From: Rhodopirellula baltica
GTDB lineage: Bacteria; Planctomycetota; Planctomycetia; Pirellulales; Pirellulaceae
Direction of reading: 5' to 3'
Length of the DNA stretch: 64,000 nucleotides
NCBI GenBank assembly: GCA_002901265.1
Contig: PPHI01000003.1
Location: 124,001-188,000 of the forward strand
Notes under the pieces: generated by a model
Seen by the model: only the letters and a program-made list of their open reading frames with translations
The model's database searches: none
Told to the model about the DNA's origin: nothing
Program-made: the position numbers and the translations under genes
Part shown: one piece after another, positions 55,958-64,000 of the stretch
Layout of the letters: each line of letters opens with the position of its first letter
Position numbering within the stretch: position 1 is the first letter of the stretch

Positions 55958-58900
55958 ATGGTCAAATTGAACGGTATGTGTTTGGATCCCGATCGTTTGC
56001 GGCGGGTGATGATCGGGAACGCATCCAAGGAAGAATTCGATTCCGCGATTCTCCACTTGGATGATTGCCAACAATGCAGAGATGCCCTTGAGGACTTGGG
56101 GCTCGACAACTTCGAATTGGGATCGGTGTCGCTGTGTAACAATTCGCTGTCCAACAATTCTCAAGCCGCTGATTCAGTAGCGTCTGCCGAGGCCGAGCTG
56201 GAATCACTTCGCAACGAGACGGCCTGCCAAGTCGCGTTGGGCCGAATCGCTCGCCAGCATCAGGGGCGAATGACAAGTCAGCCGCCGATCGAGAACTTGG
56301 GGACGTACCGATTATTGGAATTGGTTGGCAGCGGTGGCATGGGAGCGGTTTTCAAAGCCGAACATCAACGTCTTCGCCGGCAATGCGCGATCAAACTGCT
56401 ACCACCGGATCGCGTCGCACAGCAGGATTGGTTGGACCGCTTTAATCGTGAAATGACGGCCGTCGCGTCACTCGAACACCCGGGCATCGTGCGCGCTACC
56501 GATGCCGGTCATGATTCGGGTTGGCATTACTTGGTGATGGAATACCTTGACGGGTTGGACGTCGGTCAGGTCGCGACGCGTATGGGGCAGTTGTCGGTTG
56601 CCGATGCCTGTGAAATCGTCCGTCAAGCCGCCATCGCGATCTCACACATCCACGATTGTGGCTTGGTCCATCGCGACATCAAGCCGTCTAATTTGATGCT
56701 CACCCGCGATGGCTGCGTCAAAGTGTTGGACTTGGGATTGGTGCTTGATGGCGATGATCCCTTGGTCAGCGACGAACGTCTGACAACGGTTGGTCATGTG
56801 ATGGGAACGATGCCCTATATGGCGCCCGAGCAGTTGACCGACAGTCGTGATGTGAATCCCCGGTCAGATTTGTATTCACTTGGTGCGACGTTGTTTCGAT
56901 TGATCGCCGGTCGGCCGCCGCATCGCAGCGGCAAAGGGCTTGCCGCACAGGTCCTGGAAATCACCAATCAAGATGCGCCGGCATTGGATACGGTGCGGGA
57001 AGATGTCGACCGCGACGTGGTCAAACTGGTTGCCGAGATTCTGTCCCGCGATCCGAAGAACCGGCCAGCCGACGCTGCCCAAATCGCCGAACGGCTGCGA
57101 GCTCCCAGTCAAGGACACCAACTCCGTCGCTTGATTCGTGAAGCATCGCGCAAAGACGACGCTGGCGAACGTCAACACAGCGGCCTGATCCCAAGTCTGT
57201 CGCTGGCGAAGCGCGGTGACGAGCCGCCACGCAGACACTGGTGGATCGGCGCAGCGATGGCTGGGTTTTTGTTGGTCGCCGGATTTGTACTAAAGATCCA
57301 GACGGACCGCGGCATGCTGGTGTTGCATTCCGATTTGGACGGCTTGACCGTCGAAATCAAGCAAGGCGAAACGGTTGTCGACACGCTAAAAATCGAATCC
57401 GGTGACAACAAGGTTTCACTTCACAAAGGCAGCTACCGGCTTGAGGTCGAAGGCGGCGGAAAAGCGGTGAAGCTGAGCGATGACGTGGTCACGATCGGAC
57501 GGAACACCGTGCAGAACGTCGCGATCGAAAGCGATGGATTGCTCGACGACAATCAGGTCGCCGTCGATTTGTCGCCGAACACCCCAGCCGTCACCGAAGA
57601 AATCACATCCAGTGCCATGGGGTCTGACGGCGACTTTGGCAGCGGTTACGGCAGTGCCTATGACAGCGGCGGTTATGGCAGCAGTTCTCTCGGTGGTGGC
57701 AGGGCGGCGCCGGCGGAGGCGTTGGTTGATGGGAAAACGTTGGGTCAGTGGGTCGCAAAAATTCGTCCGACCGAAGATTGGGAATCTCTCGGTCAAGCAA
57801 TGACAACGGCGATCAAAGGTGTCGAGCAAGTTTCGGAATCGGAGACGTCGCTTGATCAAGTGATCGAAGCGATCGTGCAGTGCTCGCGTGATCTCGGCGG
57901 GATACGCCGCCAAACGCCACCGGTCGTCACCACCGAACGCAGCCCTGACGAAGACAGTGCGTATTTCATGTGGTACTTCGATCAAGTGTTTGCCGAACCG
58001 AGTTTCGACCGTTGGAATGGGCACGCGGCGAAAGAACTGTTGCAAGGCAATTCCAACAGTCGTGGCGCGATTGTCTTGTCATTGCACCGCTACCTCGAAC
58101 AACAGGGCGATTTACGAGGGGGTGGCGATATGATGGGCGGCTATGGGGGAATGAGCGGAATGGGAAGCGGAATTGCAATCCGCCAAGACAAGTTTCTGAC
58201 GCTTCGACTAATGCGTGGGTTGATCGGTCTCTCATCGTCAAACGCATGGGACGGGATGGAGCCTGCGCAACAGCCCACAGCTGCTCGGCTGGCTCGTGAA
58301 TGTGCGATCTATCTCACCCGCCAACAGTCCATTGGTAGCGACGTTGAGTCGGATCTGAAAAAGGCCGTTGAAGCGATTCCGGTCAATGAACGATCCAAGC
58401 TCGAAGCTGAATTGGTCGGCAGCCCTCAGCCGGGGCGAACAGGTCTGATGGGAATGGAAATGGGCATGGATGACTTTGGTATGGATGTCGGAATGGGCAT
58501 GGCCGCTGGGATGGGCATGGATAGTAGCATGATGGCTGGTCCGGGATCTCAGCCAACTTATCGCGGCAAGACAATCCATTCTTGGATGGATGTTTTGAAG
58601 ACGGAACTGGACGTCGATTCGTTGATCACGGCCATGGAAGCCGTCGAACGGTTGTCACGAAATCAGGATGCGTCCAAGCGATTGGAGGCTGGAAAAGCGA
58701 TCGCAAAACTCAGCCGTATGTATGGCGGACTGACCGCTGGTGGATTTGATCCTTCCGGCAAGTTCATGAATGAATTCCCATCGCGATTCGTGAAATTCTT
58801 TCCCGACCCAGGCTATGAGATTGCGCTTGATGAACTGAAAAATGGAAATGAGAACAGCTGCATTGCCGTTTCCTGGACGCTAAGTAACCACTTCCAGGAC

Positions 58901-59617
58901 AACAGCGCAAACACAGATGACATTGATGATGAACGGAAAACAAGCTTGCGAAGGATCCGAAATCGTATCGTGGATCAACTGGAGGACCCCGCGAATTCAA
59001 CGATTAACGCATCCCAATTTTTGCTGATTCCGACCGCAGCAACGTTGACCCTTCTTCTTGATGAACCGATCGTTGTCGATTCGACATGGTCCAAAGAAAT
59101 GATTGACTACATCGAATCGGATCTCACTCACACGCAGTTCGGTGAGGTCGATCTCTACAAACGCATTGTCCCGCGACCGATCATTTTGATGGGATTGGAA
59201 ATTGCAAAGGCCGCACCAGATAGGCTCACCGCGGCCGCAAAAAAGGCGTTGATCATTCAAGCCATGTCTCCTGCCGCGTCACCCTTTCAGAAGTTTGCCA
59301 AGCGAGCGACTCAGTTGGCAATTGAGATTGACACCGAGGCTGCTGCGAAAGCGGCGGAGAACCAGTTACAGAATTCCTGGATCCTTCGAACCAACCAATT
59401 AGACATGGCGATCGTCAAGGAGCTGATCGAGTTGTGTGCAGCACAAAGTACGTCTTCGAGCCTGCTGTCTCAACTTCAGACGATGGAGAACAGTCCCCAA
59501 AACTTTGCCCTCTATACTGAGCTTCGTGAGGTGATCGCGAAGGCGAAGAAGAGGATTGAGACTCGCAATGCGGCGGGGCAAGCGACAGAATCCAGTGGTA
59601 GCTCTGGCGATCAGTAG
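55958..59617 (+). CDS. Membrane-anchored Ser/Thr protein kinase with anti-sigma-like N-terminus
   Basis: 1219 residues. N-terminus: H33-x3-C37-x2-C40, like the zinc finger of anti-sigma factors. Kinase domain about 117-390: GSGGMGAV at 124-131, AIK lysine K146, HRDIKPSN from 238, DLG at 258-260 (DFG in most kinases) and MAPE at 288-291. One transmembrane helix at about 427-447 (HWWIGAAMAGFLLVAGFVLKI). The exterior ~770 residues have a PEGA-like segment (VEIKQGETVVDTLKI), a Gly/Ser/Tyr linker, and two similar-looking helical blocks (GKTLGQWVAKIRPTEDWESL and GKTIHSWMDVLKTELDVDSL), each ended by Met/Gly-rich stretches. It is paired with the upstream ECF sigma factor. Confidence 0.92.
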   Translation: MVKLNGMCLDPDRLRRVMIGNASKEEFDSAILHLDDCQQCRDALEDLGLDNFELGSVSLCNNSLSNNSQAADSVASAEAELESLRNETACQVALGRIARQHQGRMTSQPPIENLGTYRLLELVGSGGMGAVFKAEHQRLRRQCAIKLLPPDRVAQQDWLDRFNREMTAVASLEHPGIVRATDAGHDSGWHYLVMEYLDGLDVGQVATRMGQLSVADACEIVRQAAIAISHIHDCGLVHRDIKPSNLMLTRDGCVKVLDLGLVLDGDDPLVSDERLTTVGHVMGTMPYMAPEQLTDSRDVNPRSDLYSLGATLFRLIAGRPPHRSGKGLAAQVLEITNQDAPALDTVREDVDRDVVKLVAEILSRDPKNRPADAAQIAERLRAPSQGHQLRRLIREASRKDDAGERQHSGLIPSLSLAKRGDEPPRRHWWIGAAMAGFLLVAGFVLKIQTDRGMLVLHSDLDGLTVEIKQGETVVDTLKIESGDNKVSLHKGSYRLEVEGGGKAVKLSDDVVTIGRNTVQNVAIESDGLLDDNQVAVDLSPNTPAVTEEITSSAMGSDGDFGSGYGSAYDSGGYGSSSLGGGRAAPAEALVDGKTLGQWVAKIRPTEDWESLGQAMTTAIKGVEQVSESETSLDQVIEAIVQCSRDLGGIRRQTPPVVTTERSPDEDSAYFMWYFDQVFAEPSFDRWNGHAAKELLQGNSNSRGAIVLSLHRYLEQQGDLRGGGDMMGGYGGMSGMGSGIAIRQDKFLTLRLMRGLIGLSSSNAWDGMEPAQQPTAARLARECAIYLTRQQSIGSDVESDLKKAVEAIPVNERSKLEAELVGSPQPGRTGLMGMEMGMDDFGMDVGMGMAAGMGMDSSMMAGPGSQPTYRGKTIHSWMDVLKTELDVDSLITAMEAVERLSRNQDASKRLEAGKAIAKLSRMYGGLTAGGFDPSGKFMNEFPSRFVKFFPDPGYEIALDELKNGNENSCIAVSWTLSNHFQDNSANTDDIDDERKTSLRRIRNRIVDQLEDPANSTINASQFLLIPTAATLTLLLDEPIVVDSTWSKEMIDYIESDLTHTQFGEVDLYKRIVPRPIILMGLEIAKAAPDRLTAAAKKALIIQAMSPAASPFQKFAKRATQLAIEIDTEAAAKAAENQLQNSWILRTNQLDMAIVKELIELCAAQSTSSSLLSQLQTMENSPQNFALYTELREVIAKAKKRIETRNAAGQATESSGSSGDQ

Positions 59618-59736
59618 GTTTTCCACGTCTTTCCTACGCGTAACTCCCTGGACGTGGGGGGATCGGGAAGAGGCCGGAACAATCGTTTCAAGTCGAATTC
59701 CTGCGGTTTCCCCTCTTCAGGGCCCTTCATTGGTGT

Positions 59737-59764
59737 TTGACGTCTGTCGCGGGTGGCTTACAAT
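59737..59764 (+). promoter_or_regulatory. Sigma-70-like promoter upstream of tatA-tatB
   Basis: TTGACG (59737-59742), 16-bp spacer, TACAAT (59759-59764): five of six matches in each box. It lies in the 300-bp gap after the kinase gene and about 150 bp before the TatA-like start, leaving a long 5' leader with no gene. Confidence 0.6.
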
Positions 59765-59917
59765 ACTGAGCTACGAGCCAGCGAATCGTTGGGCTCGTCC
59801 CGCCCCCGACATGACGGTCCTGGAGGTGGTTGAGGCTTTTGCCCAACCGACCGACCCGCTTTCGCCGCATCTGTGCGTGAGGGTTTCCAATTCTCAAGCC
59901 TCTTTTGGAGCGAAATG

Positions 59918-60145
59918 ATGTCTGTAACTCTGTCTAGCGGTCTACTCGGGCTTTCACCTCTGGCGTTCGCGATGCCAGGTGCGACCGAAATGTTGATCTT
60001 TTTGTTCGTGGTGCTGCTGTTGTTCGGTGGTGCCAAACTGCCGTCGCTGATGCGAAACCTCGGACGCAGTGCGAACGAGTTCAAACGCGGCATGAGCGAA
60101 ACGGCGGACGATGAGAACGCATCCGACAAAGACTCGGATAAGTAA
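59918..60145 (+). CDS. tatA: TatA/E-type twin-arginine translocase subunit
   Basis: 75 residues from ATG 59918, with GGAG at 59907-59910 seven nt before it; ATG 59915 is the alternative. Family layout: short periplasmic N-terminus, helix MLIFLFVVLLLFGGAKLPSLMR, and an amphipathic helix with the FGxxKLP-RxxG signature (LFGGAKLPSLMRNLGRSANEFKRG), then an acidic tail. TatA forms the pore for folded proteins. Two bases separate its stop from the next gene. Confidence 0.88.
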   Translation: MSVTLSSGLLGLSPLAFAMPGATEMLIFLFVVLLLFGGAKLPSLMRNLGRSANEFKRGMSETADDENASDKDSDK

Positions 60146-60147
60146 TC

Positions 60148-60417
60148 ATGTTCGGGCTTAGCCCCTTTGAAATGATGGTGATCGGTGTCATTGCTGTTGT
60201 CTTGTTCGGCAGCAATTTGCCCGATGTCGCGCGTCGAGCGGGCGGTATCTATCGCGAATTTCGTGACAAGTTAAACGAAGTTCAGCGCGAGTTCCGTGCC
60301 GCAGAATACGAAGCGACGAAGGCCTTCAAAATGGACTCGAACACTTCGTCATCGATTGACGAAGAGGACGACGAGCCATCGGAACCTTCGGCACCAAAGT
60401 TCACCCCACCTAGCTGA
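60148..60417 (+). CDS. TatA/TatB-like twin-arginine translocase subunit
   Basis: 89 residues: helix FEMMVIGVIAVVLFGSNLPDVARRAG, an amphipathic helix (GGIYREFRDKLNEVQREF) and a charged Pro/Ser tail. The FGxxLP hinge (FGSNLP) fits TatA or TatB. The longer helix and acidic tail lean to TatB, but TatA- and TatB-type proteins are hard to separate by sequence. It follows tatA by 2 bp. No tatC is in the window. Confidence 0.82.
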   Translation: MFGLSPFEMMVIGVIAVVLFGSNLPDVARRAGGIYREFRDKLNEVQREFRAAEYEATKAFKMDSNTSSSIDEEDDEPSEPSAPKFTPPS

Positions 60418-60447
60418 CGCATCCGTCTGGCAGGTTTCTTTGATTCA

Positions 60448-60467
60448 CGACGCCTTCTGTGGCGTCG
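60448..60467. terminator. Hairpin between the tat genes and the aquaporin gene
   Basis: CGACGCC (60448-60454) and GGCGTCG (60461-60467) pair perfectly over 7 bp around a 6-nt loop, between convergent genes. No long T-tract on either side. Confidence 0.45.
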
Positions 60468-60488
60468 ATTCTGGGAAGCGTTTCAACG

Positions 60489-61148
60489 CTAAGCTTCGGG
60501 CGTCTCTCGTTCCGAATGCAAGAAATGGCTGATCGGAACGGCGGCAACCGCACCGATAACTGGCGCGATCATGTACAGCCATAACGACTGGAGTTGGCCG
60601 CCGACCACAGCGGGTGCCAGTGATCGTGCGGGGTTCATCGATGCACCACTGATCGGCCCGCCGCAAAGCACTTCGAACGCGATCACACCACCGATCGCGA
60701 GTCCTGCGGTGATGCCCTTCTCTTTCGCTCCAACGGTCACATTGAGGACCACGAACATCAAAATCAGCGTCAACATGACCTCCATCACGAAAGACTGCAT
60801 CTCCGTCCCCGCAGGCAAGGTCGCGCCCAGGCTGGGTTGATCGGGGTACATGAACCGCAGCAGCGCACTGGCGGCGAACGCTCCCGCGCACTGGGCCAAG
60901 AGATAGGGAACGACTTTGCGTCCTTCAAACCGTTTGGCGACCCAGAATGCGATCGTCACTGCCGGGTTGATGTGTGCTCCCGACAAGTCACCGATCGCAT
61001 AAATCATCGCCGAAACGACTAAGCCCCAGGCCATCGCGATCCCTACCAAAGACACCTCGCCATCCGTTACCGAGTTGACGATTACCGATCCCGTCCCGAC
61101 GAAGATCAGGACAAATGTTCCAACGAATTCGGCAATGTACTTTTTCAT
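60489..61148 (-). CDS. Aquaporin (MIP family)
   Basis: 219 residues from ATG 61148 (an upstream frame to 61241 is not channel-like). Six transmembrane helices and the two NPA half-helices: GAHINPAVT and GASMNPARS. The residues around the pore (AKRFEG, VLCGGPISGASMNPARSLAP) look more like the water-specific AqpZ branch than a glycerol facilitator, where the second motif is longer. Solute choice is an inference. Confidence 0.93.
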   Translation of the reverse strand: MKKYIAEFVGTFVLIFVGTGSVIVNSVTDGEVSLVGIAMAWGLVVSAMIYAIGDLSGAHINPAVTIAFWVAKRFEGRKVVPYLLAQCAGAFAASALLRFMYPDQPSLGATLPAGTEMQSFVMEVMLTLILMFVVLNVTVGAKEKGITAGLAIGGVIAFEVLCGGPISGASMNPARSLAPAVVGGQLQSLWLYMIAPVIGAVAAVPISHFLHSERETPEA

Positions 61149-61423
61149 ACGTGGGGGCTCGGAAGGCGATACAAGTTCAGGAGGGGCCACTGTTTTACCC
61201 CCGAACATTCTCACATGCAGGCCGTCGCGACACATTCGCAAGCCATTTCTTGAAATCCTAAAAGCCCCCCGACGAACCGGATTGCGTCACGCAACCAAAC
61301 GAGTGGTGAACGGAGTCCACCAACGCCTTTAATGTCGATTGGATTGGCATCGTCGGATTCGCATCTTGGTACACTGTTGCGCGAATCAGCCCATGACATT
61401 TCCTTTGAGACGATTTGATTTCG

Positions 61424-62278
61424 ATGACCACGCTTCGGACCTTGCTGTTGGCCGTGTTGCCATGGATCGTTTTGCCCGCCGTGACCTGTCCTTCAGCGTT
61501 TGGACAATCGGACGATTCAGGGATCGATTACAAAACACATTCTGATCTCCCGTACCGAACGGAAGACGGATCGCTGTCCGACTACGCCCGAGAGCGTTGC
61601 CGATTGGATGTCTACGCCCCGGCCAATCGTCCTGGGTTTTCGACCGTGGTCTGGTTCCATGGTGGCGGGCTGACCGGTGGCCAAAAATCGATCCCAAAAG
61701 CACTCCAGGAACAAGGCATCGCGGTCGTCGGAGTGAACTATCGCTTGAGCCCCAAGGTCAAATCACCGGCCTACGTTCAAGACGCTGCCGCAGCGGTCGC
61801 TTGGGTCTTTCACAACATCGAACGTTTCGGCGGTGACCCCAAACGGATTTACGTTAGTGGTCATTCCGCTGGCGGTTATCTGACCAGCATGATCGGACTC
61901 GACAAAAGCTACCTTGCCGAGCATGGGGTCGATGCCGATGACATTGCCGGATTGATCCCCTACAGCGGGCACACGATCACGCACTTCACTGTTCGCGCCG
62001 AACGTGGCATCGATGGCAAGCAACCGATCGTCGATTCGATGGCTCCGCTATTTCATGTCCGCAAGGACTGCCCGCCATTGTTGTTGATCACCGGTGATCG
62101 CGAACTCGAAATGCTCGGACGCTACGAAGAAACCGCTTACCTTTGGCGGATGATGCAAGTCGTCGAGCACCCCGAGACCAAACTGGTCGAACTGAAGGGA
62201 TACGATCACGGACAAATGGCCGAACCGGCTCATCCTCTCCTGTTGAAATTCATCAAAGAGCATGAAGCGGGTGACTGA
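61424..62278 (+). CDS. Secreted alpha/beta hydrolase (esterase-like)
   Basis: 284 residues from ATG 61424. A signal peptide (TTLRTLLLAVLPWIVLPAVTCPSAFG) precedes the hydrolase domain: oxyanion HGGGLTGG, nucleophile SGHSAGGYLTS, a likely acid in LLITGDRELEM, and the histidine in KGYDHGQM. It belongs to the carboxylesterase/BD-FAE-like group common in planctomycetes. It probably cleaves ester-linked polysaccharide side chains, inferred from export and lineage. Confidence 0.88.
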   Translation: MTTLRTLLLAVLPWIVLPAVTCPSAFGQSDDSGIDYKTHSDLPYRTEDGSLSDYARERCRLDVYAPANRPGFSTVVWFHGGGLTGGQKSIPKALQEQGIAVVGVNYRLSPKVKSPAYVQDAAAAVAWVFHNIERFGGDPKRIYVSGHSAGGYLTSMIGLDKSYLAEHGVDADDIAGLIPYSGHTITHFTVRAERGIDGKQPIVDSMAPLFHVRKDCPPLLLITGDRELEMLGRYEETAYLWRMMQVVEHPETKLVELKGYDHGQMAEPAHPLLLKFIKEHEAGD

Positions 62279-62437
62279 AAAACTGTCGGCCTGAATCCGA
62301 ATCGGTCGCCCACCGACTAACTTATTCGCTCATACGGTTTGGCTTTTACGCTGGCATGGGACTTGCCATCTCGTCTCGGGCTTCCGATGGATACGCATCG
62401 GGAGGACGAAGCGACATGAGAGTAAGGACCAAGCGGC

Positions 62438-63841
62438 ATGTTGAAACCAGCCATCCAAACAGCCTCTGCCGAGTCAGGCAAGTCTTACCGCGTTGACCTC
62501 GTTGTGCTCGGCAGCGGTCCGGCAGCAAAATCAGTTGCCGTCGACGCGGCGGAATCAGGACACCAAGTCGCTTTGGTAGAGAGCCGCGATTTTGGCGGTA
62601 CGTGCGCGTTACGTGGTTGCAACCCAAAAAAGGTGCTCACCAATGCGGCGATGCTTTCTGACCGTGTGCATTTGACGGCAGACAAACTGTTCGCAAACGC
62701 GTCGGCAGAACTCGATTGGCAAAAGCTGCATGCATTTCAGCAAGAGTTCACCGAACCGGTGGCAAACAACACCGAAGAGAATCTCAACGACAAAGGCATC
62801 CAAACTTTTCAGGGACAGTCCCGTTTTATCTCGCCGCGACAATTGCGGATTCACTCGGGCCGAGACAACGCAACACTTGATTCACCACGTTTTTTGATCG
62901 CGACTGGTGCACGTCCGCGAACGCTGTCGTTTCCGGGAAGCGAATTTGTGATGACCAGCGGCCAGTTTCTTGCCCAAGAACGATTGCCAAAGCGAATCTT
63001 GTTTCTCGGCGGCGGGTACATTTCGATGGAGTTCGGCCACGTCGCGTGCAGCCTTGGTTCAGAAGTCACCGTGCTTGAAAAAGGCGAACAGCTAATGAAG
63101 GGATTCGATCCGGATTTAGTCGAGCAACTGAAAGACTGGTCCTCGCGGAAAGGCATGCGTTTGGTCATGGGCCGCCAGATCGAATCGATTGAGCAGTCAG
63201 CCGACGGTTCACTGGTCGTCACCAGCGATGATCAGCAGCGGTTCCATGTTGACAGTGTGGTTCACGGCGCGGGCCGCGTTCCAAACCTAGACGACTTGAA
63301 TTTGGAAGCTGCCAACATCGATTACACCGAATCCGGAATCCGAGTCGACGAGTACTTGCGATCGACCAGTCATCCAGGTGTGTTCGCCGCCGGTGACTGT
63401 GCGGACAACGGTGGCTTGATGCTCACACCGATCGCCAACGAAGACGCTTATGTTGTCGGCAAGAACCTCTTTGTGGATCAGCCGACAAAGCGTCCGGACT
63501 ATCGTGGCGTCGCTTCGGTCGCGTTCACTTGCCCGCCGATCGCTCGCGTTGGGATGTTGGAATCCGAAGCCAAAGAGGCTGGTTACGATGTCGATGTGAA
63601 AACGCGTGACACATCGACGTGGGGCAGCGTACGTAAAACGGGGATGCCCTGTGCGGCCTACAAAGTCGTCTTGGAGAAGTCATCTGCGAGAATCTTGGGA
63701 GCTCACTTGCTGGGTGTTGGAGCGGAGGAGCAAGTCAATTTGTTTGCGTTCGCCATCAAGCATGGGATCGACGCCAAAGCAATCAAAGCCAGCCCGTTGG
63801 CTTATCCGACGATGACAGCCGACATCAAACGCATGGTTTGA
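62438..63841 (+). CDS. Disulfide-reductase-like FAD/NAD(P) oxidoreductase
   Basis: 467 residues. FAD motif VVLGSGPAAKSVAVDAAESGHQVALVE, redox pair C-x4-C in GGTCALRGCNPKKV, NAD(P) motif ILFLGGGYISMEFGHVACSLGSEVTVLEKG, and the second FAD site VFAAGDCADNGGL. It is like glutathione, mercuric or dihydrolipoyl reductase, but the C-terminal HPTxSE that supplies the catalytic His-Glu pair is SPLAYPTMTADIKRM here, so the proton relay is gone. Substrate unknown. It is the last complete gene in the window. Confidence 0.9.
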   Translation: MLKPAIQTASAESGKSYRVDLVVLGSGPAAKSVAVDAAESGHQVALVESRDFGGTCALRGCNPKKVLTNAAMLSDRVHLTADKLFANASAELDWQKLHAFQQEFTEPVANNTEENLNDKGIQTFQGQSRFISPRQLRIHSGRDNATLDSPRFLIATGARPRTLSFPGSEFVMTSGQFLAQERLPKRILFLGGGYISMEFGHVACSLGSEVTVLEKGEQLMKGFDPDLVEQLKDWSSRKGMRLVMGRQIESIEQSADGSLVVTSDDQQRFHVDSVVHGAGRVPNLDDLNLEAANIDYTESGIRVDEYLRSTSHPGVFAAGDCADNGGLMLTPIANEDAYVVGKNLFVDQPTKRPDYRGVASVAFTCPPIARVGMLESEAKEAGYDVDVKTRDTSTWGSVRKTGMPCAAYKVVLEKSSARILGAHLLGVGAEEQVNLFAFAIKHGIDAKAIKASPLAYPTMTADIKRMV

Positions 63842-63855
63842 TTTGAACGATTCTG

Positions 63856-64000
63856 TTATTCATCGCGTAGAATCGGTGCTCTGCGACCGTCTTTTTGAAC
63901 GCGAACGGGATCACGCGGCATGGCACCAAACAGAAACGCACCAAACAGAAACATTGTGCGGCTGCTGAAATGGTCCGTTGTGATCGTGTCGTGCAAATTC
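63856..64000 (-). CDS. C-terminal end of an unidentified gene (cut by window edge)
   Basis: On the minus strand an open frame enters at base 64000 and stops at TAA 63856-63858, giving about 48 residues ending in FSSRTMFLFGAFLFGAMPRDPVRVQKDGRRAPILRDE. A 15-bp unit containing CACCAAACAGAAAC is directly duplicated at about 63924-63955, which gives the FLFGA-FLFGA repeat. No family can be named from this piece. Confidence 0.35.
   Translation of the reverse strand, partial: NLHDTITTDHFSSRTMFLFGAFLFGAMPRDPVRVQKDGRRAPILRDE

Overview
The window looks like chromosomal DNA of a planctomycete, most likely a Rhodopirellula-type member of the Pirellulaceae. The grounds are the very high density of DUF1559 and other Planctomycetes-type pseudopilins, an ECF sigma factor placed directly before a giant membrane-anchored Ser/Thr kinase, many secreted proteins of unknown role, few Shine-Dalgarno sites, and about 55-58% GC by eye. 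I saw no IS element, prophage, CRISPR array, tRNA or rRNA.

Layout. 1-3.8 kb: 3'-truncated recA (minus), a DinG-type helicase and rpsT. 4.2-8.0 kb: a tightly overlapping cofactor operon, CobA-HemD fusion, small CMD protein, mobA and moeA; mobA carries an in-frame (His-Glu)12 microsatellite. 8.0-15.7 kb (minus): methyltransferase, DciA-like protein, transaldolase, dnaN, a 1.2-kb non-coding dnaN-dnaA interval, a short divergent dnaA, a cysteine desulfurase and a membrane-anchored protein. The dnaN-dnaA interval has an AT-rich patch, DnaA-box-like sites and eight copies of a REP-like palindrome, so it is the best oriC candidate. 15.8-22.0 kb: scpB, a hyperacidic small protein, hemA, a CcsA/HemX-like membrane protein and comEC.

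22.3-29.7 kb: prolyl oligopeptidase, HxxxD acyltransferase-like protein, a lipoprotein, a SUI1 factor with a DENR-like cysteine cluster, AvtA-type aminotransferase and an HSL-type esterase. 29.7-35.8 kb: an RND efflux operon (pump frameshifted in this sequence, plus adaptor) divergent from a TetR regulator, with a palindromic operator between them. 35.8-42.6 kb: DinB-like protein, MscS channel, Zn-phospholipase-C-like protein, glutamate dehydrogenase, a secreted EEP hydrolase and a secreted BSP-type metalloprotein.

43.2-51.6 kb is the most unusual block: ten minus-strand genes, mostly start-stop overlapping, encoding a short GspE ATPase, three different GspF-like membrane proteins in a row, four pseudopilin-like proteins, a multi-spanning membrane protein and an unknown soluble protein, with no secretin, GspC, GspL or GspM. 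A divergent DUF1559 pseudopilin follows. It looks like a minimal, lineage-specific pseudopilus machine.

53.2-64.0 kb: secreted proteins including a second zinc metalloprotease, an ECF sigma factor with an apparently leaderless promoter, a 1219-residue Ser/Thr kinase whose N-terminus carries an anti-sigma-like H-x3-C-x2-C motif, two TatA/B-type proteins, an aquaporin, a secreted esterase, a disulfide-reductase-like flavoprotein without the usual C-terminal His-Glu dyad, and the end of one more minus-strand gene cut by the window edge.
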